DNA of 34,284 nt from an uncultured Chryseobacterium sp. (lineage in GTDB: Bacteria > Bacteroidota > Bacteroidia > Flavobacteriales > Weeksellaceae): the NCBI GenBank assembly GCA_913777465.1, contig CAJYRQ010000052.1, positions 1-34,284 on the forward strand, given 5' to 3'. Made by a program: the position numbers and the translations under genes. Positions 8,471 to 16,922 of the stretch are shown piece by piece; positions within the stretch are counted from its first letter, which is position 1; each line of letters starts with the position of its first letter. The notes below the pieces were generated by a model. That model was given only the letters and a program-made list of their open reading frames with translations, was not told where the DNA came from and made no database searches.

Positions 8471-9139
8471 TTAGTTGAAGATATAGCTTAAGGTTACGCT
8501 AAGTACCTGCTCAGATTTTGATTTGGTTGTTCCTTTCGGTTCCTTATCAAGACCGGGATAGGTATTGCTGATCCCGAAATCGTATCTTGCAGCAAGTTCC
8601 AGCTGTCTTTTGTAGCTGTATCCTATGCCTATTCCTAATCCGAAGTTAAATTTACTGGCCTTTCCGTTCACTTCCGGATACAACGGATCCTTGAAGTCCG
8701 GGTCGTAATAAGGTCGTATTACCGGTACGTTTTTCACATTCTGGCTCATCAGAAAGTTGAATCTCGGACCAGCCATTCCAAAGAATTCAGAAGCTGCTTC
8801 TGAGAAATATCCTTTGAAATAAATCGGTACACTCAGGTAATTATTGGCATAAACTGCGTTGTAGCCGTCCACCCCTTTAGCGTCTTTGTCCTTACCCGTT
8901 TCTCCTGCACCGTAATACGTAACTTCCGGCTGTAAAAAAAACTGATTCTCGGAACCTATCGGGATCAAAGCCAATACCCCACCCTGAAATGCGAATCTCG
9001 GGCCTGAAGGGTTGTGTGCATTTTTCACCCCGGAATAGTTACCTCCGGCAATAATACCGAATCTGGTACTGCTGAAGCCGATCTGTGCGAAGGACATGGC
9101 AGAAACGGCTAATGCGGAGGCTAATAAAAATTTTTTCAT
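8471..9139 (-). CDS. Outer-membrane beta-barrel protein (PorT-like fold)
   Basis: A 222-residue protein with a signal peptide (MKKFLLASALAVSAMSFAQ, cleaved near A18). The rest alternates short amphipathic strands (FGIIAGGNYSG, NQFFLQPEVTYY, YLSVPIYFKGYF, FNFGLGIGIGYSY, LELAARYDFGIS) and ends in a strand LSVTLSYIFN with a terminal aromatic, as expected of an eight-stranded barrel. Bacteroidetes have many such proteins and a precise role cannot be given. It starts 16 bases after the sucD stop, so it may be co-transcribed with it. Confidence 0.85.
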   Translation of the reverse strand: MKKFLLASALAVSAMSFAQIGFSSTRFGIIAGGNYSGVKNAHNPSGPRFAFQGGVLALIPIGSENQFFLQPEVTYYGAGETGKDKDAKGVDGYNAVYANNYLSVPIYFKGYFSEAASEFFGMAGPRFNFLMSQNVKNVPVIRPYYDPDFKDPLYPEVNGKASKFNFGLGIGIGYSYKRQLELAARYDFGISNTYPGLDKEPKGTTKSKSEQVLSVTLSYIFN

Positions 9140-9155
9140 ATGGTTATGTTGTATG

Positions 9156-10028
9156 TTATCCTAGAATTTTAGCTACGGTAGCACCGATATCAGCAGGAGA
9201 ATCTACTACGTGAATTCCGTTTTCTCTCATGATCTCCATTTTAGCCTGCGCCGTATCTTCTGCACCACCAACGATTGCACCTGCGTGGCCCATGGTTCTT
9301 CCTTTAGGAGCTGTTTGCCCTGCGATGAAACCTACAACCGGTTTTGTAGAACCGCTGGCTTTGTACCATCTTGCTGCTTCCGCCTCAAGACCACCGCCGA
9401 TTTCTCCGATCATTACCACCGCTTCCGTTTCAGGATCGTTGATGAATAATTCCAAAGCTTCTCTTGTCGTTGTTCCGATGATCGGATCTCCACCGATACC
9501 GATGGCTGTAGAAACGCCAAACCCGGCTTTTACTACCTGGTCTGCAGCTTCATAAGTAAGGGTACCTGATTTTGAAACGATTCCCACTTTTCCTTTTTTG
9601 AAAACGAAACCTGGCATGATTCCAATTTTAGCTTCTTCAGAAGTAATGATTCCAGGACAGTTCGGACCGATCAGTCTGCAGTCTTTGTCGGAGATATAGG
9701 ATTTTACTTTTACCATATCCGCTACAGGAATACCTTCTGTAATACATACGATCACTTTGATTCCGGCTTCTGCAGCTTCCATGATAGCGTCAGCAGCAAA
9801 TGCAGGCGGTACGAAGATGATACTTACATTGGCTCCTGCTTTTTCCACTGCATCTGCAACGGTGTTGAATACCGGCTTTCCAAGGTGCTCGCTGCCCCCT
9901 TTTCCAGGAGTAACCCCACCTACAACGTTGGTTCCGTATTCGATCATCTGGCCCGCGTGGAAAGTACCTTCGTTCCCTGTAAATCCTTGTACAATTACTT
10001 TAGAATCTTTGTTTACTAAAATTGACAT
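9156..10028 (-). CDS. sucD: Succinate-CoA ligase, ADP-forming, alpha subunit
   Basis: A 290-residue protein of normal length that binds CoA and carries the phosphohistidine of the TCA-cycle enzyme interconverting succinyl-CoA and succinate. Seen are the CoA-binding start ([13 protein letters not shown]), GPNCPGII, and the phosphohistidine motif [11 protein letters not shown] (His about 247). The beta subunit gene sucC is not in this window. The gene is 90 bases downstream of the lipid A operon and has its own -7 box, so partly independent expression is likely. Confidence 0.96.
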   Translation of the reverse strand: MSILVNKDSKVIVQGFTGNEGTFHAGQMIEYGTNVVGGVTPGKGGSEHLGKPVFNTVADAVEKAGANVSIIFVPPAFAADAIMEAAEAGIKVIVCITEGIPVADMVKVKSYISDKDCRLIGPNCPGIITSEEAKIGIMPGFVFKKGKVGIVSKSGTLTYEAADQVVKAGFGVSTAIGIGGDPIIGTTTREALELFINDPETEAVVMIGEIGGGLEAEAARWYKASGSTKPVVGFIAGQTAPKGRTMGHAGAIVGGAEDTAQAKMEIMRENGIHVVDSPADIGATVAKILG

Positions 10029-10070
10029 TTTATTATTTATTTAATTTATTTATTACTTTTTAAATGCAGA

Positions 10071-10078
10071 CAAATTTA
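10071..10078 (-). promoter_or_regulatory. -7 box upstream of sucD
   Basis: TAAATTTG on the minus strand fits TAnnTTTG, 42 bases before the sucD ATG in a very AT-rich 90-base gap. No -33 TTG is seen at the usual spacing. Confidence 0.35.
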
Positions 10079-10118
10079 ATTAAATTTCTTTGATTAAAGA
10101 TAAATCTAAACAATTTGT

Positions 10119-11021
10119 TTATTTAAGATTTCTCAGTTTTACCTCTTTTTTCAGGTAGGTTTTGAAATCTTCTGCGAACATCCCGATGTAGGTTCCTTTT
10201 TCGAGATCACGGTTGACTCCGGTTTTCCCCAACAGCACAGATCCGCTTTCAATGGTGTTTCCGGAAGCGATGCCCACCTGTCCCCACAACGTTACTTCAT
10301 CGCCGATGATGCAGCAGCCTGCCACCCCGACCTGAGAAGCAATGAGGCATTTTTTACCGATTACCGTATCGTGACCGATCTGGATCTGGTTATCCAGTAC
10401 GGAACCTTCCCCGATTATTGTAGAATCGGTAACCCCCCGGTCGATGGTACACCCGTTTCCGATTTCCACATTGTTTTCAATGACCACATTCCCTACTGAA
10501 ATCAGACGGTCGAAGTTCCCGTTGACTTTCCGGTAATAGAAAGCATCACCACCCAAAACCGTATTGGCCTGGATCACGACATTATCGCCGATTACCGTCC
10601 GGTCTCCGATCACCACATTCGGGAAAATCAGCGTATTCTTGCCGATCTTCACGTTGTTGCCGATCACTGCGGAATGATGAACGTGGGTTCCTTCCCCGAT
10701 TTCCACATCATGAAGCTCTTCCGTGAAGTTATAGATTCTTGTAAAGTGGGTATTGATTTTATTAAAATCCCGGAACGGATCATCCGAAACCAGTAAAGCT
10801 TTCCCTTCCGGACAGTCCACTTCTTTATCGATCAGGATAATGGTAGCAGCAGAATTTAATGCTTTATCGTAATATTTCGGGTGGTTTACGAAAACGATGT
10901 CACCGGGTTTTACCCTGTGGATTTCATTGGCGCCCAGTACTTCAAAGTCTTCCGGACCTACAAACTTGGCCCCGATGAGCCCGGCGATGGTTCTGAGTTT
11001 TTGTGGAGAATGGAATCTCAT
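10119..11021 (-). CDS. LpxD-like hexapeptide acyltransferase, second paralogue
   Basis: A 300-residue left-handed beta-helix protein: an N-terminal UDP-sugar-binding type domain (about 1-95), then hexapeptide repeats ([28 protein letters not shown] and so on). The catalytic histidine region of LpxD is kept ([12 protein letters not shown]). It differs from the nearby lpxD in having a different C-terminal tail with [20 protein letters not shown] and a cysteine pair in the helix. It may N-acylate a lipid A precursor with another chain length or act on another amino sugar. The ATG at 11021 (MRFHSPQK) is preferred; the longer frame begins at TTG, and another ATG at 11060 is possible. Confidence 0.85.
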   Translation of the reverse strand: MRFHSPQKLRTIAGLIGAKFVGPEDFEVLGANEIHRVKPGDIVFVNHPKYYDKALNSAATIILIDKEVDCPEGKALLVSDDPFRDFNKINTHFTRIYNFTEELHDVEIGEGTHVHHSAVIGNNVKIGKNTLIFPNVVIGDRTVIGDNVVIQANTVLGGDAFYYRKVNGNFDRLISVGNVVIENNVEIGNGCTIDRGVTDSTIIGEGSVLDNQIQIGHDTVIGKKCLIASQVGVAGCCIIGDEVTLWGQVGIASGNTIESGSVLLGKTGVNRDLEKGTYIGMFAEDFKTYLKKEVKLRNLK

Positions 11022-11094
11022 AATAATAGATTTTCTTATAAAACAAAATTCGGAATGCATAGGCAAACCGAATTGATGTAAATTTTATTTAAAA

Positions 11095-11658
11095 TTATTT
11101 TACTCTTTCAAGATAAGAACCGTCTTCCGTGCTTACTTTGATTTTGTCTCCCGGCTCAATGAACAGAGGAACCATTACTCTTGCTCCTGTTTCCACGATT
11201 GAGTTTTTCAAAGCGTTGGTAGCAGTGTTTCCTTTTACTCCCGGATCTGCCTCTACCACTTCCAGGTAAACCGACTGCGGCAATTCTGCGGAAAGAGGTG
11301 TTTCATCAACTTCCTTCAGAATGATGGTTACTTCTTCTCCTGCCTTCATCAGGTTGGCGTTTTCGATCATTTCTTTATTAAGGTAAAGCTGAGAGAAATC
11401 GTCATTGTTCATGAAGTGGAATCCGTTTTCATCATCATAAAGATACTGGTATTTTCTGGTGATTACTTTTACCTCATCGATTTTGTGACCTGCAGAGAAG
11501 GTATTGTCGATTACTTTTCCATTGGTTACAGACTTCAGTTTTGTTCTTACGAAAGCTGGTCCTTTACCCGGTTTTACGTGAAGAAATTCGATTACTTTAT
11601 AAATATCATTGCTGTACTCGATGCACAAACCTTTTCTGATATCGTTACTTGTTGCCAT
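11095..11658 (-). CDS. efp: Translation elongation factor P
   Basis: A 187-residue protein of normal length that binds ribosomes stalled at polyproline stretches. The three-domain layout is recognisable. The loop that enters the peptidyl-transfer centre reads HVKPGKGPAFVR, with a lysine at the site modified in many bacteria. Its place inside the lipid A gene cluster is a common flavobacterial arrangement as far as I recall. It lies 73 bases before the second lpxD-like gene. Confidence 0.96.
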   Translation of the reverse strand: MATSNDIRKGLCIEYSNDIYKVIEFLHVKPGKGPAFVRTKLKSVTNGKVIDNTFSAGHKIDEVKVITRKYQYLYDDENGFHFMNNDDFSQLYLNKEMIENANLMKAGEEVTIILKEVDETPLSAELPQSVYLEVVEADPGVKGNTATNALKNSIVETGARVMVPLFIEPGDKIKVSTEDGSYLERVK

Positions 11659-11673
11659 TAGTATTGTATATAA

Positions 11674-12009
11674 TTATTTTCTTTTATTCAATTGTATGCC
11701 CTGACCGTTGGTCTGCATCCTGTAAAGATGATTGCTGTTAAAAGAATTTACCTGATTCTGCAGTCTTTCCACATTGGTTCCTATTTCGAAATTCCTAAGA
11801 TCGGTGGTTCCCAAAACCGAACTGCCGGTATGGGTTTGCTTCAGGATATTGTTTAAATTCTTTTTAGCAATACTATCGTTGGATTTTTCGGGAATTCTTC
11901 TTTCCAGGATTGAAGTTTTAGCCGTTCTCTCCGTTTTCAATCCTTCCGTCTGTTGGGCAGACAGAAATGATGGGGCGGAGATCATTATAATTAAGGCGGT
12001 CAATTTCAT
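11674..12009 (-). CDS. Small secreted protein of unknown function
   Basis: A 111-residue protein with a short signal peptide (MKLTALIIMISAPSFLSAQ). The mature part is polar, rich in Asn, Gln, Thr and Lys, has no cysteine, and ends with the basic NKRK. No family is recognised. It lies between lpxA (18 bases after its stop) and efp (15 bases before its start), all in one direction, so it is very probably in the operon. It could be a periplasmic accessory of envelope synthesis, but nothing in the sequence shows this. Confidence 0.7.
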   Translation of the reverse strand: MKLTALIIMISAPSFLSAQQTEGLKTERTAKTSILERRIPEKSNDSIAKKNLNNILKQTHTGSSVLGTTDLRNFEIGTNVERLQNQVNSFNSNHLYRMQTNGQGIQLNKRK

Positions 12010-12027
12010 CCGGTTTTTTTTATCCGA

Positions 12028-12822
12028 TCATTCCCTTTCTTTTCCTGTTCCGTATCCTTTTACAATCCCTCTCGGTGAATTCTGGATAAACTGAAGGATT
12101 TCATCCCTTTCAGCTGTTGGCAGCATTTCTTTTTCAATGTAAAGCAAGGCTTGGGAAACATTCATTTTCAACTGGAAAATCGCACGGTATATTTTCTGAA
12201 TTTCAAAAATTTTCTCGTTGGTAAATCCTCTTCTTCTTAACCCTACGGAATTGATTCCGGCATAAGACATCGGCTCTCTCGCTACTTTTACGTAAGGCGG
12301 AATATCTTTTCTTACCAGTGTTCCCCCGGAAATCATCACATGCTTGCCGATCTTTCCAAACTGGTGAACGGCAGACAGGCCTCCCATTACAGTATAATCC
12401 CCTATTTCAACATGGCCTGCAATTCCGCAGCCATTGACGATGATCACATGATCTCCGATCACACAGTCGTGCGCGATATGGGTAGTTGCCATGATCAGGC
12501 AGTTTTTACCGATCTTGGTATAGCCCAATGCTTTTGTACCGCGGTTTACCGTAACACACTCCCGGATGGTAGTTTCGTCACCGATGATTACCTGGGTATC
12601 TTCACCGTCGAATTTCAGATCCTGGGGGATCGCAGAAATTACCGTTCCCGGGAAAATCCGGCAGTTTTTACCGATCCGGGCTCCGTCCATAATGGTAACA
12701 TTAGGACCGATCCAGGTTCCCTCCCCGATTTCTACATCCCCTGCAATGGTAGTGAATGGTTCTACGATTACATTTTTGCTGATTTTCGCACGCTTGTCTA
12801 CGGCTGCTAACTGATGAATCAT
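12028..12822 (-). CDS. lpxA: UDP-N-acetylglucosamine O-acyltransferase
   Basis: First step of lipid A synthesis: transfers a 3-hydroxyacyl chain from acyl carrier protein to the 3-OH of UDP-GlcNAc. The 264-residue length is typical. The N-terminal hexapeptide repeats form the left-handed helix; the catalytic histidine is in THIAHDCVIG, and the family block PPYVKVAREP leads into the helical C-terminal domain (GINSVGLRRRGF). The start codon directly abuts the stop of lpxC-fabZ, indicating translational coupling. Confidence 0.96.
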   Translation of the reverse strand: MIHQLAAVDKRAKISKNVIVEPFTTIAGDVEIGEGTWIGPNVTIMDGARIGKNCRIFPGTVISAIPQDLKFDGEDTQVIIGDETTIRECVTVNRGTKALGYTKIGKNCLIMATTHIAHDCVIGDHVIIVNGCGIAGHVEIGDYTVMGGLSAVHQFGKIGKHVMISGGTLVRKDIPPYVKVAREPMSYAGINSVGLRRRGFTNEKIFEIQKIYRAIFQLKMNVSQALLYIEKEMLPTAERDEILQFIQNSPRGIVKGYGTGKERE

Positions 12823-14220
12823 TTAATCAACTTTATTTTTTGCAACTTGGGCCATAAGTTCTGCTTCTACCGCTACCGTATCTCCTACATAGCCGTACCC
12901 CTGCATATGAACAATCCCTCTTCTGATCGGCTCTATCAATTCAATCTTAAAGATAAGCGTATCTCCGGGAATTACTTTTCTTTTAAACTTTACTTTATCG
13001 ATTTTAATAAAATAGGTAGAATAATTTTCAGGATCCGGAACGCTTGCCAGTACCAGGATTCCGCCGGTCTGCGCCAAAGCTTCCACCTGTAAAACGCCCG
13101 GCATTACAGGCTCTTTCGGGAAATGGCCAACGAAGAACGGTTCGTTCATCGTTACATTTTTCAGCCCTACCACATGGGAATCCGAAAGCTCAAGAATTTT
13201 ATCAATCAATAAAAACGGCGGTCTGTGCGGCATCAGCCTCATGATTCCGTTGATGTCGAATACCGGTTCTTTGGTTAAATCGAAATCCGGAACGTTTTTC
13301 TTTTTCTGAAGTTTCCACTGACGGTTCAGTTTTTTGGCAAACTGTGTATTGACGTAGTGTCCAGGTTTGTTGGCAATTACTTTGCCTTTTATTTTTACGC
13401 CTGCCAAAGCCAGGTCACCGATTACATCAAGTAATTTGTGTCTTGCCGCTTCATTAGGATAATTTAATGTCAGGTTGTCGAGGATTCCGTTCGGTCTGAT
13501 AGAAACATTGTCTTTACCGAAGGCTTTTTTCAGCTTTTCCGTTGTTTCAGGCGTCAGATCCTTATCTACATATACGATGGCGTTGGAGATATCTCCTCCT
13601 TTGATCAATCCGTGATCCAACAGCATTTCCAGCTCATGTAAGAAGCTGAATGTTCTTGCCGATGAAATTTCTTCTTTAAATTCTGAGATATTTTTTAGCG
13701 TAGCATTCTGGGTTCCCAGTACTTTGGTTCCAAAATCCACCATCGTTGTCACTTCATAAGTATCGGAAGGAATAATGGTGATCTCTGATCCGGTGGCCGG
13801 ATCGCTGTAGGTAAGCACTTCTTTTACTACAAGATACTCTCTGGCTGTGTTCTGCTCTACGATTCCCACACTTTCTATGGCTTCTACAAAAAATTTTGAA
13901 GATCCGTCCAGGATAGGAGGTTCGGAAGCATCCATTTCCAGGATGGCATTGTCTACGTCACATCCTACCAAAGCAGCCAGAAGATGCTCGCAGGTATTGA
14001 TTTTAACGCCCAGTTTTTCCAATGTGGTCCCTCTCTCGGTAGCCACGACATAATTTACATCTGCTTCGACCTGGGGATGTCCTTCAAGATCGGTTCTTAC
14101 AAAAACAAAACCTGTATTTTCCTTAGCAGGTTTTATGGTTAATTTTACTTCTTTACCTGTATGAAGTCCGATTCCGGAAAGGGTCACTTCCTGCTGAAGT
14201 GTTTTTTGCATATCACTCAT
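12823..14220 (-). CDS. lpxC/fabZ: Bifunctional LpxC deacetylase and FabZ dehydratase
   Basis: A 465-residue fusion. The first about 310 residues are LpxC, the zinc deacetylase that commits UDP-3-O-acyl-GlcNAc to lipid A: zinc ligands in CEHLLAAL and in [10 protein letters not shown]. The last about 150 residues are FabZ, the 3-hydroxyacyl-ACP dehydratase: [11 protein letters not shown] and [12 protein letters not shown] with its catalytic His and the later Glu. This fusion is the usual form in Bacteroidetes and couples lipid A flux to fatty acid synthesis. The ATG at 14220 overlaps the end of lpxD in ATGAGTGA; ATG at 14211 (MQKTLQQE) is a near alternative. Confidence 0.96.
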   Translation of the reverse strand: MSDMQKTLQQEVTLSGIGLHTGKEVKLTIKPAKENTGFVFVRTDLEGHPQVEADVNYVVATERGTTLEKLGVKINTCEHLLAALVGCDVDNAILEMDASEPPILDGSSKFFVEAIESVGIVEQNTAREYLVVKEVLTYSDPATGSEITIIPSDTYEVTTMVDFGTKVLGTQNATLKNISEFKEEISSARTFSFLHELEMLLDHGLIKGGDISNAIVYVDKDLTPETTEKLKKAFGKDNVSIRPNGILDNLTLNYPNEAARHKLLDVIGDLALAGVKIKGKVIANKPGHYVNTQFAKKLNRQWKLQKKKNVPDFDLTKEPVFDINGIMRLMPHRPPFLLIDKILELSDSHVVGLKNVTMNEPFFVGHFPKEPVMPGVLQVEALAQTGGILVLASVPDPENYSTYFIKIDKVKFKRKVIPGDTLIFKIELIEPIRRGIVHMQGYGYVGDTVAVEAELMAQVAKNKVD

Positions 14221-15244
14221 TAGTTTTATCTTTTGAGTTATTCTCAAGATTGTTTATTCTTTTTACGATTTCAGGAAGGTTTCTGAAATGGACGTAGCTT
14301 CTGAGGTAATCGTTATAGCTGATGGCCGGTGATCCGTAAACGGTATCCTTATCGTTCACATGGGTATTCACACCGCTCTGCGCCTGAATCTTCACCTGGC
14401 TTCCTATTTTAATATGGCCTACGATGCCTACCTGCCCGCCGATCTGGTTCCAGTCGCCGATGGTGGTAGAGCCGGCAATTCCCGCCTGTGCGGCGATTAC
14501 GTTGTTCTTTCCTATTTTTACGTTGTGGGCAATCTGGATAAGGTTATCGATCTTGGTTCCTTTCCCGATAACGGTGGAACCGATGGTCGCCCGGTCGATG
14601 CTGCAGTTGGAACCGATTTCCACGTCATCTTCAATAATGACATTTCCGAGCTGCGGAATTTTTTTAAAACCTTCCGGTGTCGGCTGAAAACCGAATCCGT
14701 CGCCACCGATAACGGTATTGGAATGTATGATGCAATTATCACCGATAATGCAATAATCATAAATTCTCGCTCCGCTGTCGATTTTACAGTTTTTCCCGAT
14801 CTTTACGCCTTTGCCGATGTATACCTGCGGGTAAATCTGGGTTCCTTCGCCGATTTTGGCTTTTTCGGAAATATAGGTAAAGGTTCCGATATAGACATTT
14901 TCGCCTATGGCCGCTGTTTCATGAATGGAAGCTCCGTCTTCAATACCGCTTTTACGGCCCTGCATTTCCTGATACAGGTTCATCAGGATCTGGAACGAAA
15001 GATAAGCATCCTTTACCGCGATAATGGTAGGAGCATAGACCTCTTTTGACAAAAGGTTTTCCGAAACGATAATTACAGAACACTTTGAAGTCTCCAGGTA
15101 ATGGGTAAAACGATCCTGCGCTATAAAAGAAAGATGGCCCGTTTCCCCGCCTTCAATGGGTGAAACTCCAGTAATAAGCGCATTTCCGTCGCCTATTATT
15201 TTTCCGTCGATAAAACCTGCAATCTGCGAAGCTGTAAATTCCAT
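14213..15244 (-). CDS. lpxD: UDP-3-O-acylglucosamine N-acyltransferase
   Basis: Adds the N-linked 3-hydroxyacyl chain in lipid A synthesis. A 343-residue protein: uridine-binding N-terminal domain (about 1-105), long left-handed beta-helix with hexapeptide repeats, catalytic His in [12 protein letters not shown], and a C-terminal helix ([15 protein letters not shown]). ATG at 15244 ([10 protein letters not shown]) is chosen because the longer frame starts with TTG lying in the -7 promoter box. It is the first gene of the lipid A operon and overlaps lpxC by eight bases. Confidence 0.95.
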   Translation of the reverse strand: MEFTASQIAGFIDGKIIGDGNALITGVSPIEGGETGHLSFIAQDRFTHYLETSKCSVIIVSENLLSKEVYAPTIIAVKDAYLSFQILMNLYQEMQGRKSGIEDGASIHETAAIGENVYIGTFTYISEKAKIGEGTQIYPQVYIGKGVKIGKNCKIDSGARIYDYCIIGDNCIIHSNTVIGGDGFGFQPTPEGFKKIPQLGNVIIEDDVEIGSNCSIDRATIGSTVIGKGTKIDNLIQIAHNVKIGKNNVIAAQAGIAGSTTIGDWNQIGGQVGIVGHIKIGSQVKIQAQSGVNTHVNDKDTVYGSPAISYNDYLRSYVHFRNLPEIVKRINNLENNSKDKTNE

Positions 15245-15250
15245 ATTCTG

Positions 15251-15279
15251 CAAAGATAAGAAATTCTGTAATTCGCAAA
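15251..15279 (-). promoter_or_regulatory. Full promoter of the lipid A operon
   Basis: On the minus strand TTTG (15279-15276), 17 bases, then TATCTTTG (15258-15251), which matches the Bacteroidetes -33/-7 pattern. The -7 box ends six bases before the lpxD ATG, so the mRNA may be almost leaderless. Confidence 0.65.
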
Positions 15280-15316
15280 CATTTTTTAATTTTAGGATTT
15301 TAATTTTTAATATTCT

Positions 15317-16543
15317 TTAAGAAATCAGGCTTGCAATCTCCCGTGGGAAAGTCAGGATATAGCGTTGGGTTTTATGAACCATCAGACCCGACAACAGCTG
15401 GTCTTCGGATTCGTCCAGCCTTATTTTTTTTCCGTTTTTCTGAAGAAGGTAGATCGGCTGTTTTTCGGTATCGTAAGGAAGAAGTTTTCTTTTGATCTCA
15501 TGCACCAGCTCATCCCCGTTATCGATTCCGAAAAATTCATTCACATTTTTTATTTTTTCTTCAATAAATTCTGCATCAAAAGCGTGGGACGAAATGATGG
15601 TTTTCGGCAGGTTTCTCTGAATAACACAGGTACACCAGTAAGACAGGATCATATCCTCGGCATTCTGCCAGTTTTTCATCGCCTGGATGATGTCGTTATC
15701 ATCGAGCCGGGTGAACCGTTCCACGTCTTCGTCGGTAGCAGCACTTTTTTCACGGTACAGGAAATACTTCAGATTTTCGGTAGCCGGCAGATCAACGCCC
15801 TGAGAAACCAGATATTTTGCCCTTTCCAGGATTTTAACCAAAATAAACTCAGCCAATGCAGAGGTTTTGTGGTAATACACCTGCCAGTACATAAACATCC
15901 GGGCAGTGAGGAAATTTTCAATAGAATAAATCCCTTTGGCATCGATTACCAGTTCGCCGTCGTCGCAGACATTCATCATCGAGATGATGCGCTGGGTATT
16001 GATGTTGCCTTCGGAAACCCCGGTGAAGAAGCTGTCTCGTTTCAGGTAATCCAGCCGGTCGACATCAAGCTGGGAAGAAATCAGCTGATTGAAGAATTTC
16101 CGGTGGTATTTCCCCTGAAACATTTCAATGGCGCAGGAAAGTTCTCCGTTGAACTGGTCATTCAGGCGGTTCATCAGCAAAAGTGAAAGTTTTTCGTGGT
16201 GCCAGTCGTCCATCAGCATACATTCCAGCGCGTGGGAAAAAGGACCGTGGCCGATGTCATGCATCAATATGGCAAGCATAGCCCCCTTTTCTTCTTCAGG
16301 CGATATAGCGATTCCTTTCTGTTTCAATGTTTCCAAAGCCGTAAACATCAGGTGCATGGCACCCAGGGCATGATGAAACCGCGTATGGGTTGCCCCGGGA
16401 AAGATCAGGTTCAATAGACCGGTCTGCCCAATCCTTCTCAACCGCTGGAAGTAAGGATGCTCGATGATATCAAATAAAATTTCGTGGGGAATCTTGATAA
16501 ATCCGTGAACGGGATCATTGATGATTTTTAACTTATTCTGCAT
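15317..16543 (-). CDS. HD-domain phosphohydrolase (dNTPase-like)
   Basis: A 408-residue protein of the HD superfamily related to bacterial YwfO/SAMHD1-like dNTP triphosphohydrolases. Metal ligands are visible as HTRFHHALGAMH and, further on, the HD pair in LMHDIGHGPFSHALE. The N-terminal DPVHGFIKIPHE is typical of the family. Substrate is unproven; a dNTPase or nucleotide phosphodiesterase is most likely. The ATG at 16543 (MQNKLKII) is preferred over an upstream TTG. It is divergent from porX and precedes lpxD by 72 bases in the same direction. Confidence 0.9.
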   Translation of the reverse strand: MQNKLKIINDPVHGFIKIPHEILFDIIEHPYFQRLRRIGQTGLLNLIFPGATHTRFHHALGAMHLMFTALETLKQKGIAISPEEEKGAMLAILMHDIGHGPFSHALECMLMDDWHHEKLSLLLMNRLNDQFNGELSCAIEMFQGKYHRKFFNQLISSQLDVDRLDYLKRDSFFTGVSEGNINTQRIISMMNVCDDGELVIDAKGIYSIENFLTARMFMYWQVYYHKTSALAEFILVKILERAKYLVSQGVDLPATENLKYFLYREKSAATDEDVERFTRLDDNDIIQAMKNWQNAEDMILSYWCTCVIQRNLPKTIISSHAFDAEFIEEKIKNVNEFFGIDNGDELVHEIKRKLLPYDTEKQPIYLLQKNGKKIRLDESEDQLLSGLMVHKTQRYILTFPREIASLIS

Positions 16544-16564
16544 TGGAAACGTCCGTATTTCTAA

Positions 16565-16572
16565 CAAATTTA
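16565..16572 (-). promoter_or_regulatory. -7 box upstream of the HD hydrolase gene
   Basis: TAAATTTG on the minus strand, 21 bases before the ATG at 16543. No -33 TTG at the usual distance. Confidence 0.4.
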
Positions 16573-16922
16573 GGGATTTTAAATTTTAGATCCGATTAAA
16601 TTTTATTAAAACAAACCTGTTTTTCCAGGGATGCGACTCTTTATTATTAAGGTTTACTTTTAAGCTTCATAAAGATCTCTGATCAATTAAAACAAAGAAT
16701 GCCCGCCTGGCTACTGCTCATTCATAAACCGACAGACTGTTTTATTGAAAATATCCAGTTCTTAATTCCTGATCAAAATTTTCCTGACCCGAATGGTGTA
16801 AAAATTGCAGAAATATTGGGTTATTTCATTAACTTATATTTAACTTTACGTCTGCGCATTTTGGCAGATTTTACCAATAAATGGTCGGCAATTTGATACA
16901 ATAACCGTGTAAAAAATTAATT
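16573..16922. other. Divergent intergenic region between HD hydrolase and porX
   Basis: AT-rich stretch that must hold the promoters of both divergent genes. A plus-strand frame of 65 codons (16699-16896) is open here, but it has no recognisable features and is not called. No -7 box fitting TAnnTTTG was found for porX. Confidence 0.5.

Noticed and set aside
14360-15049. Plus-strand frame of 229 codons antisense to lpxD
   Set aside because: A shadow of the hexapeptide repeats; a similar one lies opposite lpxA at 12340-12810.
15365-16186. Long plus-strand frame of 273 codons antisense to the HD hydrolase gene
   Set aside because: The minus-strand frame has clear catalytic motifs; the antisense frame has none and mirrors its codon bias.
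16699-16896. Plus-strand frame of 65 codons upstream of porX
   Set aside because: No family, no promoter box, and it fills the divergent promoter region; likely chance.
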